Shown here piece by piece: positions 1 through 4,933 of a stretch of 5,149 bases of DNA (position 1 is its first letter; every line of letters begins with the position of its first letter). Below the pieces are notes generated by a model. It was given only the letters and a program-made list of their open reading frames with translations. It was not told the DNA's origin and ran no database searches. A program made the translations under genes and the position numbers. The stretch covers positions 1 to 5,149 of the forward strand of contig JAPYWX010000114.1 in the NCBI GenBank assembly GCA_028276145.1, in the 5' to 3' direction. This stretch comes from Spirochaetota bacterium. GTDB lineage: Bacteria > Spirochaetota > Brevinematia > DTOW01.

Positions 1-228
1 ATTCACAAGAGTTCCTACTAATGCTGCAAATATGTTAAACCTTATGGGTATTGCTAGAATTCCTAGTATTAATGCACCGAAACCGAAGGTTGGCAGTATT
101 CCAACGAATACACCTATTGCAAAACCTAGAGCTATTTCATGGGTAGAATCTCTTAGGTGAAGTAGTTTTTTGAAGCTTACTTTTAGTTGCCTTAGGAGTT
201 TCCCTATTGCTGTGTACTTTATTTTCAT
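1..228 (-). CDS. DUF2062 family membrane protein, N-terminal part (cut by the window edge)
   Basis: This reading frame is too close to the edge for a normal ORF call, but it is open for 76 codons from an ATG at 228 to the left edge. It starts MKIKYTAIGKLL, a basic amphipathic stretch. Residues 30-57 carry HEIALGFAIGVFVGILPTFG, which matches the conserved start of DUF2062 as I know it (HEiAlGfAiGvFiGllP, then a hydrophobic segment). This part should form a membrane hairpin. The family has no firmly assigned biochemical function; its members are small inner-membrane proteins, sometimes fused to or near glycosyltransferases. The start lies 3 bp after the doxX-like stop codon, so the two genes are almost certainly co-transcribed and translationally coupled. 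The C-terminal half lies outside the window. I am confident in the frame and fairly confident in the family. Confidence 0.8.
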   Translation of the reverse strand, partial: MKIKYTAIGKLLRQLKVSFKKLLHLRDSTHEIALGFAIGVFVGILPTFGFGALILGILAIPIRFNIFAALVGTLVN

Positions 229-231
229 TAC

Positions 232-624
232 CTATTTTCTACCTATTCTAGCATCAAGAGAAAACTTTCCTGCTCCTGCTAAAGCTAGGAATACAAACAC
301 TGATAGGTATATCAGTACTAATTCTACAGAAGTTTTTGTTATGATATGGAAGTATACAGCAAATATCATTACTAAGGCTAAACCAATAGCACTAATTCTT
401 GTAAATAGCCCTAGTATTATCAGTATGCTAGCTATGAATTCAATCAGTGTAGCTATGATAGCAAATAGAACGGGTAATGGTAGCCCCATCATTTGTACGG
501 TGTCTACAAATTTCCAGTGTTTACCGTTTAGGAAGTTAACCATTCCAACAATTTTACCCCATGAGTGGAATATTATCATGCTCGCTCCAGTTACTACTCT
601 TAGAATGAGGTTCCCCAAGTCCAT
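232..624 (-). CDS. DoxX family membrane protein
   Basis: A 130-residue protein with four predicted membrane helices, at about residues 5-22, 50-74, 77-98 and 101-118. Family hallmarks are the N-terminal LILRVVTGASMIIFHSWGKI, the central GLFTRISAIGLALVMIFAVYFHI and the C-terminal GAGKFSLDARIG, close to the usual GpGklSLD ending. Length is normal for the family. DoxX proteins are inner-membrane proteins; some are subunits of archaeal thiosulfate:quinone oxidoreductase, and others are tied to redox or thiol stress. The exact substrate cannot be inferred here. The start is well supported: AAAGGAGG lies 5 nt before the ATG, and a promoter lies just upstream. A DUF2062 gene follows 3 bp after the stop. 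A ferritin-like remnant lies 51 bp upstream on the same strand. The opposite-strand frame over this region is a shadow. Confidence 0.9.
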   Translation of the reverse strand: MDLGNLILRVVTGASMIIFHSWGKIVGMVNFLNGKHWKFVDTVQMMGLPLPVLFAIIATLIEFIASILIILGLFTRISAIGLALVMIFAVYFHIITKTSVELVLIYLSVFVFLALAGAGKFSLDARIGRK

Positions 625-629
625 ATTGT

Positions 630-637
630 CCTCCTTT
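630..637 (-). promoter_or_regulatory. Strong Shine-Dalgarno site of the doxX-like gene
   Basis: On the minus strand AAAGGAGG lies 5 nt before the ATG at 624. It fixes the start codon. It also shows that this organism uses ordinary Shine-Dalgarno initiation, which makes its absence at the lolA-like and TPR genes notable. Confidence 0.85.
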
Positions 638-642
638 TTGAG

Positions 643-672
643 AGTATAAGAGATTTATTTCTAACTCATCAA
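643..672 (-). promoter_or_regulatory. Sigma70-type promoter for the doxX-like/DUF2062 operon
   Basis: On the minus strand TTGATG (667-672) and TATACT (643-648) are separated by 18 nt. Transcription would begin near 636, giving a leader of about 12 nt that just includes the Shine-Dalgarno site. The promoter sits directly after the ferritin-like remnant's stop codon, so doxX expression need not depend on that broken gene. Confidence 0.6.
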
Positions 673-675
673 ATT

Positions 676-909
676 TTATTTCTTTATGCCTAATTTTTCC
701 ATTATCTCTTCAACTTCTTTGCTTCCTTTTTCGTAAAATTCTTCTTCATCTGGTGCTAGGTGTTTTAGTAGCCTTAGGAATTCACCAGCGTGGACTTTTT
801 CTTCGTTTGCTATATCTTCAAGAACTTCTTTCACAAGTTCATCGTCAACTGATTCTGCAAGTTGGGTGTAGAATGGTACTCTTTGATAAATAAAAAGTGG
901 AAAGAGAAG
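676..909 (-). pseudogene. Ferritin-like/rubrerythrin-family protein, 5'-truncated remnant
   Basis: The minus strand is open from 909 to a TAA at 676-678. The last 70 codons (from 888) look like the C-terminal half of a small ferritin-like protein: YQRVPFYTQLAES, then DELVKEVLEDIANEEKVHAG, then EFLRLLKHLAPDEEEFYEKG, ending KEVEEIMEKLGIKK. The EExxH motif in ANEEKVHAGEF is a typical di-iron ligand motif on the third helix of the bundle, as in rubrerythrins and encapsulin-cargo ferritins. The first helix pair, with its own Glu ligands, is missing. The frame contains no ATG, GTG or TTG before the middle of the conserved region, and a TAG (910-912) closes it upstream. Intergenic palindromes begin only about 10 bp further on. 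I infer loss of the 5' half by rearrangement at the repeat cluster. A GTG inside the domain (LVK) could be used only for a fragment. Confidence 0.75.
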
Positions 910-920
910 CTATCCAACAA

Positions 921-939
921 GTGCTAATTAGCACTTTTT
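921..939 (+). repeat. Palindromic GTGCT...AGCAC hairpin followed by a T-tract
   Basis: Positions 921-934 are the perfect palindrome GTGCTAATTAGCAC, followed by TTTTTA. It looks like a small intrinsic terminator on the plus strand, but no plus-strand gene lies to its left. It belongs to the GTGCT...AGCAC palindrome family also seen at 1020, 2686-2749 and 2887-2917. Confidence 0.7.
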
Positions 940-940
940 A

Positions 941-1039
941 CTAGACATTGGAGAGTGTGGAGAGGTGAAAACCTCTCCACGAAAAATTAGGGTAGGCGGG
1001 CGGGGCTACTAAAAGCAGTGTGCTTAAAGCACTTTTTTA
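941..1039 (+). repeat. Composite structured repeat, unit 1 (most complete plus-strand copy)
   Basis: In order: lead-in GACATTGGAGAGTG; a perfect 10-bp stem GTGGAGAGGT / ACCTCTCCAC (957-980) closed by a GAAA tetraloop, a GNRA loop favoured in structured RNA; a linker with four G-tracts (GGGTAGGCGGGCGGGG, 990-1005); then GTGCTTAAAGCAC (1020-1032) followed by six T residues. A similar order recurs on the minus strand at 2800-2686. The last hairpin plus T-run resembles an intrinsic terminator, so the unit could be the tail of a small RNA. It could equally be a non-autonomous mobile palindrome (REP- or MITE-like). No protein is encoded. Confidence 0.65.
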
Positions 1040-1040
1040 T

Positions 1041-1090
1041 TATACATTCTAGAGAGTAAAGAGAGGCTAAGCCTCTCTTAATTAATCAAA
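1041..1090 (+). repeat. Composite structured repeat, unit 2 (5' half only)
   Basis: The lead-in TATACATTCTAGAGAGTA is followed by a 10-bp stem, AAGAGAGGCT / AGCCTCTCTT, spanning 1059-1079. The lead-in and stem align with unit 1, but the G-rich linker and terminal palindrome are missing. The sequence passes instead into the lolA-like promoter, so this is probably a truncated copy. Confidence 0.6.
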
Positions 1091-1101
1091 GTCCTAAAAG
1101 T

Positions 1102-1131
1102 TTGAATAGATGGTATTGGCAAAATTATAAT
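1102..1131 (+). promoter_or_regulatory. Promoter of the lolA-like/pyrD operon, probably giving a leaderless mRNA
   Basis: TTGAAT (1102-1107) and a perfect TATAAT (1126-1131) are 18 nt apart. Only 10 nt separate the -10 box from the ATG at 1142. Transcription starting about 7 nt after the -10 box would leave a leader of 3-5 nt. No Shine-Dalgarno sequence precedes the ATG, which fits leaderless translation. Confidence 0.7.
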
Positions 1132-1141
1132 TATTCAAATT

Positions 1142-1771
1142 ATGAAAAGAATTTTGTTAGTTGTTTTTACTTTTTTGGTTTTGCCTTATTTTGTTTTTGG
1201 GCAGGTCTTGACATCTGATATTGCCTTTAGAGAGCTCAAAAAGAAGTACGATTCTATAAAATCATTTAGGGGAACTATAACTATTTCAATTGGTAATAAG
1301 ACTTACTCAGGTCCTATACAGTACCTAAAGCCTAATATGCTTAGAATCAGCTTTCAGGGGCTTGAAATAATAAGCGATAGTAAATCCATGTGGATATACG
1401 TAAAGGACAACAATGTTGTCATTAAGCAGCCAATACTAAAGGTTAAAGGAGGAAAGAGTATTTTCGCTTCGGAGTTTATAAATCCATATGACAAGTACAA
1501 AGCTGAGTACATAGTTGTTTTAGATAAGTACACTGATAAGGAGTATGTGTTTAAGATGAGGAATAAGCCAGATGTTTTTTCAACTTTTACAGAAGCTCAG
1601 CTTGTATGTCTCAATAATGGTCTCATATCAAGTTTGGTTGGTAGGACGTTTTCTGGGCAGGATGTAAAAATAAGTATAAAGTATTCTTCTATTAATCCGG
1701 ATATTGATACTAGGGAGTTCTTTTTCACTCCACCTGCAGATGCTCAGGTTTTTGTTAATCTTTTTGACTAG
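1142..1771 (+). CDS. LolA-like outer-membrane lipoprotein carrier, periplasmic
   Basis: A 209-residue secreted protein. Residues 1-20 are a classic signal peptide (MKRILLVVFTFLVLPYFVFG), with likely cleavage before Q21 and no lipobox cysteine, so the mature protein should be soluble in the periplasm. The mature part shows the LolA/LolB-like pattern: an amphipathic N-terminal helix ELKKKYDSIKSFRGTITI (31-48), a YLKPNMLRISF strand (61-71) matching the usual kPnklRiey, MWIYVKDNNVVI (83-94) matching the usual DGkt.WiYdp..nqv, and a C-terminal FFFTPPADAQV (193-203) matching F.f.pP.g..v. LolA ferries lipoproteins from the LolCDE transporter to the outer membrane. Length is normal. The start is set by the signal peptide and the promoter 10 nt upstream. 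pyrD follows after 2 bp. Sequence divergence leaves some doubt whether it is a true LolA or another family member. Confidence 0.8.
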   Translation: MKRILLVVFTFLVLPYFVFGQVLTSDIAFRELKKKYDSIKSFRGTITISIGNKTYSGPIQYLKPNMLRISFQGLEIISDSKSMWIYVKDNNVVIKQPILKVKGGKSIFASEFINPYDKYKAEYIVVLDKYTDKEYVFKMRNKPDVFSTFTEAQLVCLNNGLISSLVGRTFSGQDVKISIKYSSINPDIDTREFFFTPPADAQVFVNLFD

Positions 1772-1773
1772 GT

Positions 1774-2643
1774 ATGTTAGACTTTTCACCTAATGTTTGT
1801 GGAATACAGTTCAAGAATCCTATACTTTTGGCTTCAGGTACGGCTTCTTTTGGGTTAGAGTTAAGTAGGATTTACGATGTTTCAAAGCTAGGTGGAATAG
1901 TTTTGAAAACAATAACACTTGAGGAGAGACAGGGTAATGAGTTGCCAAGAATTTTTGAGTTTCCTTATGGCATGTTGAACTCTATAGGGTTAGCAAACCC
2001 AGGACTTAGGAAGTTCAAAGACGAGATATTACCTCAAGTTTTGAAGTTAGGAACAAACATAATAGTTAGTGTAGCTGGTAAAAGTGTAGAGGAGTTTAGA
2101 GAGATAGTTGAAGAGGTTTCGGGTATAGATGGGGTTTCTGCTATAGAGCTTAATCTTTCTTGTCCGAATGTAGAGAAGGGGGGAGTAACTTTTGACAGTA
2201 AGGTTGAAAATGTTAGGGAAGTTGTTAAGGCTACAAAGAAAGTAAGTGCGAAACCGATATGGGTAAAACTTAGTCCTAACACACCTAGCATTGTTGAGAA
2301 TGCTATAACTGCTCAGAACGAGGGAGCTGACGCAATTTCAGCTATAAACACTATTCTAGGTATGAAGATAGATATAAAAACTGGTAAACCAGTTTTTAAA
2401 AATATTTTTGCTGGTTATTCTGGACCTGCAATAAAACCTATAGCACTTCGCTATGTTTATGAAATATGCCAGAATGTGAGAATACCTGTTATAGGTATAG
2501 GTGGAATTTCTTCTTTTGAGGATGTTCTTGAATTCCTCTACGCAGGTGCTAAACTTGTACAAATCGGTACATACAATTTCATTGACCCACTGGCTCCTAT
2601 TAGAATAATAGATGAGATGGATAAATTCAGAAAAACAAGTTAA
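1774..2643 (+). CDS. pyrD: Dihydroorotate dehydrogenase, class 1 (probably 1B, PyrD catalytic subunit)
   Basis: A 289-residue FMN-binding TIM barrel that oxidises dihydroorotate to orotate, the fourth step of pyrimidine synthesis, in the cytosol. Visible motifs: NPILLASGTASFG (15-27), the FMN/substrate lysine in LKTIT (K45), GNELPRIFEF and GMLNSIGLANPG (66-77), NLSCPNV with catalytic Cys130, the WVKLSP lysine (K165), SGPAIKPIALR (216-226), and the phosphate-binding GIGGISSFED (241-250) and IGTY (264-267). A catalytic cysteine, rather than serine, marks class 1. The closeness to class 1B is inferred from overall motif wording. Class 1B enzymes normally work with a PyrK electron-transfer subunit; none is adjacent here. 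The start codon lies 2 bp after the lolA-like stop with only a weak AGG upstream, implying translational coupling. The protein is slightly shorter than usual at the C-terminus. A hairpin with a T-rich tail follows the stop. Confidence 0.93.
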   Translation: MLDFSPNVCGIQFKNPILLASGTASFGLELSRIYDVSKLGGIVLKTITLEERQGNELPRIFEFPYGMLNSIGLANPGLRKFKDEILPQVLKLGTNIIVSVAGKSVEEFREIVEEVSGIDGVSAIELNLSCPNVEKGGVTFDSKVENVREVVKATKKVSAKPIWVKLSPNTPSIVENAITAQNEGADAISAINTILGMKIDIKTGKPVFKNIFAGYSGPAIKPIALRYVYEICQNVRIPVIGIGGISSFEDVLEFLYAGAKLVQIGTYNFIDPLAPIRIIDEMDKFRKTS

Positions 2644-2650
2644 ACCTGTC

Positions 2651-2670
2651 ACAGGCTAAGCCTGTTTCTT
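2651..2670 (+). terminator. Probable intrinsic terminator of the lolA-like/pyrD operon
   Basis: Eight bases after the pyrD stop, ACAGGCT pairs with AGCCTGT (2651-2665) and the sequence continues TTCTT. The T-tract is short and interrupted, so termination may be weak. Upstream CCTGT (2645-2649) can also pair with ACAGG, giving a competing fold. Confidence 0.5.
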
Positions 2671-2685
2671 CATTCTAACTAAAAG

Positions 2686-2749
2686 GTGCTACTTGGCACG
2701 AAGTGCTATTAAGCACTAGTGCTATTAAGCACCAGTGCTATTAAGCCCC
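2686..2749. repeat. Tandem GTGCT...AGCAC palindromes with 16-bp period
   Basis: Three adjoining 16-bp copies occupy 2702-2749: AGTGCTATTAAGCACT, AGTGCTATTAAGCACC and AGTGCTATTAAGCCCC. A diverged copy, GTGCTACTTGGCAC, lies at 2686-2699. Each of the first copies is a near-perfect palindrome. There are no spacers, so this is not a CRISPR array. Read on the minus strand the array forms the end of composite unit 3 and is followed by TTTTAG. Confidence 0.75.
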
Positions 2750-2800
2750 CCACCCACCCTAGTTATCTGAAGAGATGCTATCACATCTCTTCACTCTTAA
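2686..2800 (-). repeat. Composite structured repeat, unit 3 (minus orientation)
   Basis: Read on the minus strand from 2800: lead-in TTAAGAGTG; a perfect 10-bp stem, TGAAGAGATG / CATCTCTTCA (2768-2793) with a 6-nt loop; a linker ending in GGGTGGGTGGGGGG (2746-2759); then the palindrome array. This is the same part order as unit 1, with the lead-in AGAGTG and the linker TAGGGTRGG shared. The stem arms differ from unit 1 but remain fully complementary. Confidence 0.65.
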
Positions 2801-2823
2801 GGATTAAGAATATCAGCAAAAAT

Positions 2824-2878
2824 GTGCTATGAATACCTTTAAACATAAGGAAGTGCGATGAAATACCTTCAAGTATTT
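2824..2878. repeat. Two diverged direct half-repeats and a small palindrome
   Basis: GTGCTATGAATACCTTT (2824-2840) and GTGCGATGAAATACCTTC (2853-2870) resemble each other and share the GTGC half of the neighbouring palindromes, with the AGCAC half replaced. The second overlaps a small inverted repeat, AAATAC / GTATTT (2861-2878). They look like decayed or alternative members of the palindrome family. Confidence 0.45.
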
Positions 2879-2886
2879 ACAAATAA

Positions 2887-2917
2887 GTGCTATAAAGCAC
2901 GACGTGCTATAAAGCAC
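2887..2917. repeat. Pair of GTGCTATAAAGCAC palindromes
   Basis: Identical 14-bp near-palindromes lie at 2887-2900 and 2904-2917, 17 bp apart. On the minus strand they are preceded by GCAGTGTGCTT, which also leads into the 1020 copy of unit 1, and followed by TTATTTG. They probably close composite unit 4. Confidence 0.7.
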
Positions 2918-3058
2918 ACTGCCTTTATTTTTTGTTGTGGTGCACCTATCTCTGTACTTAAAAGGTTTTGCTGAATTAGTTAAGAGGTTAGGTATGTTTC
3001 AGGTTGAACATTTTTTATATCAGAGAGGCTATGCCTCTCTGTACTCTTTATATTGTAG
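2887..3058 (-). repeat. Composite structured repeat, unit 4 (minus orientation, long linker)
   Basis: Read on the minus strand from 3058: lead-in CTACAATATAAAGAGTA, which aligns with unit 2's TACATTCTAGAGAGTA; then a 9-bp stem CAGAGAGGC / GCCTCTCTG (3021-3041); then about 100 bp of linker without G-tracts; then the palindrome pair at 2917-2887. The lead-in and stem are convincing. Assigning the distant palindromes to the same unit is an inference from part order. Confidence 0.5.
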
Positions 3059-3073
3059 TTCTATTGAGCACAT

Positions 3074-3091
3074 TTAAGCAATAGTGCTTAA
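3074..3091. repeat. Inverted repeat overlapping the 3' end of dxr
   Basis: TTAAGC (3074-3079) pairs with GCTTAA (3086-3091). The stretch AGTGCTTAATA (3083-3093) matches the minus-strand form of the tandem palindromes at 2702-2749. The last codons and the TAA of dxr lie inside it. Confidence 0.5.
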
Positions 3092-4234
3092 TAAGTAGTC
3101 TCTAACAATGGATTTTAATTTGTTCATGTTTTGTGTTATTTCTTTCAGGTTTTCGGTTATTTCTAAGTTTATGTTTATCTCTTTTTCTCGGAAGTTTTCA
3201 AGTGTTCTGAAGATGATATTAGTGATATCTGTGAATTTTATTTTGTTTTGTTCGAATAACTCTATGGCTATTTCGTTTGCAGTATTTATTATTGCTCTCT
3301 CTAGTTTAGTTGTGTTTTCTATGGTGTCTAGGAGCTTTAGTATTGGGTATCTTTCTTTTTCTGGTTCTAGAAAGTCAATGGATATATTGCATGGAAGGTC
3401 TATGTTTTGGGTTTTGCTTAGTAAGTTTGGTATTTCTGGGTAGAACATTGCGCTGGCTATTGGGAATAGCATGTCTGATTTATACCAAATTCCCCATGTT
3501 GTGCCATCTTTGAGTAGTACCATACTGTGTATTTTTGATTGTGGGTGAATGACAACTTTTATTTTGCTTATTGGTATTTCAAAGAATACATGAGCCTCAA
3601 AAACTTCCAAGAACTTGTTGAACATTGTGGAACTGTTGATTGTTACGATTTTCCCCATTTTCCAATTTGGGTGTTCCATAGCCATGTCAAATGATATGTT
3701 TTCGAATTCTTTTAGTTCCTTTCTGAGAAATGGTCCCCCTGATGCTGTTATTAATATTTTCTCTACATTCTCTCTTCCTACTCGGCTTATTATGTTGAAG
3801 ATTGTGTTATGTTCACTATCAAGTGGTATGATAGTAGTATTGTATTTCTTTGCTTCTTTGATTATGTCGTATCCCCATATAAAAATGCTTTCTTTGTTTG
3901 CTGTGAGTAGCTTTTTATTGTTCCTGATTGCTTCTATTGAGGGTATTATTCCGAAGTATCCATCAACTGCTACTATTACTGTATCTACTTCCTCCATTGA
4001 GCATATCTCTTTTATTCCTTCGCAGCCTCTAAGGATTTTTATTCCTTCAACGCTTTTTGATGGGTCGTCTATGTAAACGATTTTGGGCCTGAACTCTTTG
4101 ATTTGCTCTTCTAACTTCTCTACGTTTTTTCTTGTACCTAAAGCCACTACTTTGAATTTGTTAGGGTACATTCTAACAACTTCCAAAACTTTTTGACCTA
4201 TTGAGCCTGTTGAACCTATCAAAGCTATATTCAT
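3074..4234 (-). CDS. dxr: 1-deoxy-D-xylulose 5-phosphate reductoisomerase
   Basis: A 386-residue cytosolic enzyme that converts DXP to MEP with NADPH, the committed step of the MEP isoprenoid pathway and the target of fosmidomycin. The Rossmann NADPH motif is GSTGSIG (7-13), followed by TANKES (111-116). Metal ligands are D139 and E141 in PLDSEHN, and E210 in NKFLE. Substrate-binding positions are S165 in SGGPF, H188 of HPNW with W191 in the flexible loop, S201, N206 and K207; these align with E. coli S186, H209, W212, S222, N227 and K228. HPQSKIHSMV (230-239) and NTANE (317-321) complete the family signature. Oddities: NSSTMFNKFLE replaces the usual NSATLMNKGLE, and SDMLFPI replaces PDMRLPI, so it is a diverged but intact enzyme. 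It follows the TPR gene by 9 bp, and AGGATGG overlapping that gene's stop is the Shine-Dalgarno site. Its last codons lie in a repeat. Confidence 0.97.
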   Translation of the reverse strand: MNIALIGSTGSIGQKVLEVVRMYPNKFKVVALGTRKNVEKLEEQIKEFRPKIVYIDDPSKSVEGIKILRGCEGIKEICSMEEVDTVIVAVDGYFGIIPSIEAIRNNKKLLTANKESIFIWGYDIIKEAKKYNTTIIPLDSEHNTIFNIISRVGRENVEKILITASGGPFLRKELKEFENISFDMAMEHPNWKMGKIVTINSSTMFNKFLEVFEAHVFFEIPISKIKVVIHPQSKIHSMVLLKDGTTWGIWYKSDMLFPIASAMFYPEIPNLLSKTQNIDLPCNISIDFLEPEKERYPILKLLDTIENTTKLERAIINTANEIAIELFEQNKIKFTDITNIIFRTLENFREKEININLEITENLKEITQNMNKLKSIVRDYLLSTIA

Positions 4235-4243
4235 ACTACCATC

Positions 4244-4924
4244 CTAATTTAGTTTTTTGGCTTTTTCTATATATGCTTTTGCTTCTTCCTTTTTGCCGTT
4301 TTTCTCAAGGTACGAAGCATACTTTACGTATGCTTCACGCAATGTTGCTATAAATGTTTTCTTATCTATTGTATCCCACGAGATATTTGAACTCAATGCC
4401 TTTTCTCCGTACTCTACAGCTTCTTTGTATTTCCCAACGTTAATAAAACTCTTTACTAACCTGAAGGCTACAAATGAGTTGTTCTCTTTATTAAATAGTC
4501 TCTCATAAACTAGTGCGGCGTTATTGTACTTTTTCTGAGAGTAATATATATTACCTATTATTGACAAGGTAATTGTGTTCTCTCCTTCCAACGCTAAGGA
4601 TATTGTTAGGTACCTTAGTGCCTCGTCGTAGTTTGATTTTCTGTAGTATGATAGTCCGATCATCCTGTAGGGTAGCGGGTCGTTGGGGTTTAGATTTAGT
4701 GCTGAACTAAAATTTTCTATTGCCTTGTCATAATAACCTAGTTTATAAAAAGACATTCCTTCGGAAATATAGGTTGAGTATACACTTTTGCTAATTGCTA
4801 GTGTTGCTAATGCTAAAATTGTAGCAATAGTTAATGAAAGGAGTTTAAAACTCTTTTTTATAAGGAGTTTAAAACTCTTTTTGGTTAGGTTTACATTGCT
4901 AAGGCATGCTTTAGTAAAGCTCAT
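4244..4924 (-). CDS. Membrane-anchored or exported TPR-repeat protein
   Basis: A 226-residue protein with a long basic N-terminus (1-29), one hydrophobic segment (about 30-46, LSLTIATILALATLAIS) that is either a signal peptide or an anchor, and then about five TPR units: 52-85 (GMSFYKLGYYDKAIENFSSA), 86-119 (GLSYYRKSNYDEALRYLTIS), 120-153 (GNIYYSQKKYNNAALVYERL), 154-187 (VKSFINVGKYKEAVEYGEKA) and 192-225 (AYVKYASYLEKNGKKEEAKA). TPRs bind proteins; the partner is unknown. The domain is probably periplasmic. Residues 16-23 and 24-31 are the near-identical octads KSFKLLIK and KSFKLLSL, encoded by a duplicated palindrome. The ATG at 4924 is the only ATG, GTG or TTG before the hydrophobic segment, but no Shine-Dalgarno site precedes it and a promoter lies 9 nt upstream. 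dxr follows after 9 bp; a functional link is not evident. Confidence 0.85.
   Translation of the reverse strand: MSFTKACLSNVNLTKKSFKLLIKKSFKLLSLTIATILALATLAISKSVYSTYISEGMSFYKLGYYDKAIENFSSALNLNPNDPLPYRMIGLSYYRKSNYDEALRYLTISLALEGENTITLSIIGNIYYSQKKYNNAALVYERLFNKENNSFVAFRLVKSFINVGKYKEAVEYGEKALSSNISWDTIDKKTFIATLREAYVKYASYLEKNGKKEEAKAYIEKAKKLN
4838..4882. repeat. In-frame tandem 24-bp palindromic repeat inside the TPR gene
   Basis: AAGGAGTTTAAAACTCTTTT occurs at 4838-4857 and again at 4862-4881, exactly 24 bp apart. Each copy holds the palindrome GAGTTT / AAACTC with a T-tract after it on the plus strand, so it resembles an intergenic hairpin. The period of 24 keeps the reading frame and yields the repeated SFKLL octad at residues 16-31. 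Confidence 0.85.
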
Positions 4925-4933
4925 AATAATGAT

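Noticed and set aside
170..649. Plus-strand frame of 159 codons
   Set aside because: It lies antisense to the doxX-like gene and the DUF2062 start, both of which have family motifs; the doxX-like gene also has a Shine-Dalgarno site. The translation shows no recognisable family.
910..1141. tRNA or riboswitch in the hairpin-rich intergenic region
   Set aside because: No cloverleaf with a T-loop GTTCRA box is present, and no riboswitch core I know matches. The structure is explained by the repeat units.
2356..2652. Minus-strand frame of 98 codons over the pyrD 3' end
   Set aside because: It is antisense to conserved pyrD motifs and has no ribosome binding site or family features.
2702..2749. 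Possible CRISPR array
   Set aside because: Repeats are 16 bp, directly adjoining and palindromic, with no unique spacers and no cas genes in the window.
2994..3077. Short plus-strand frame of 27 codons starting MFQVEH, with a purine-rich stretch upstream
   Set aside because: It contains the unit 4 stem-loop in its middle and overlaps the end of dxr. The openness is best explained by the repeat sequence.
3108..4076. Three plus-strand frames opposite dxr
   Set aside because: All overlap the intact, motif-rich dxr on the other strand and read as low-complexity hydrophobic shadows.
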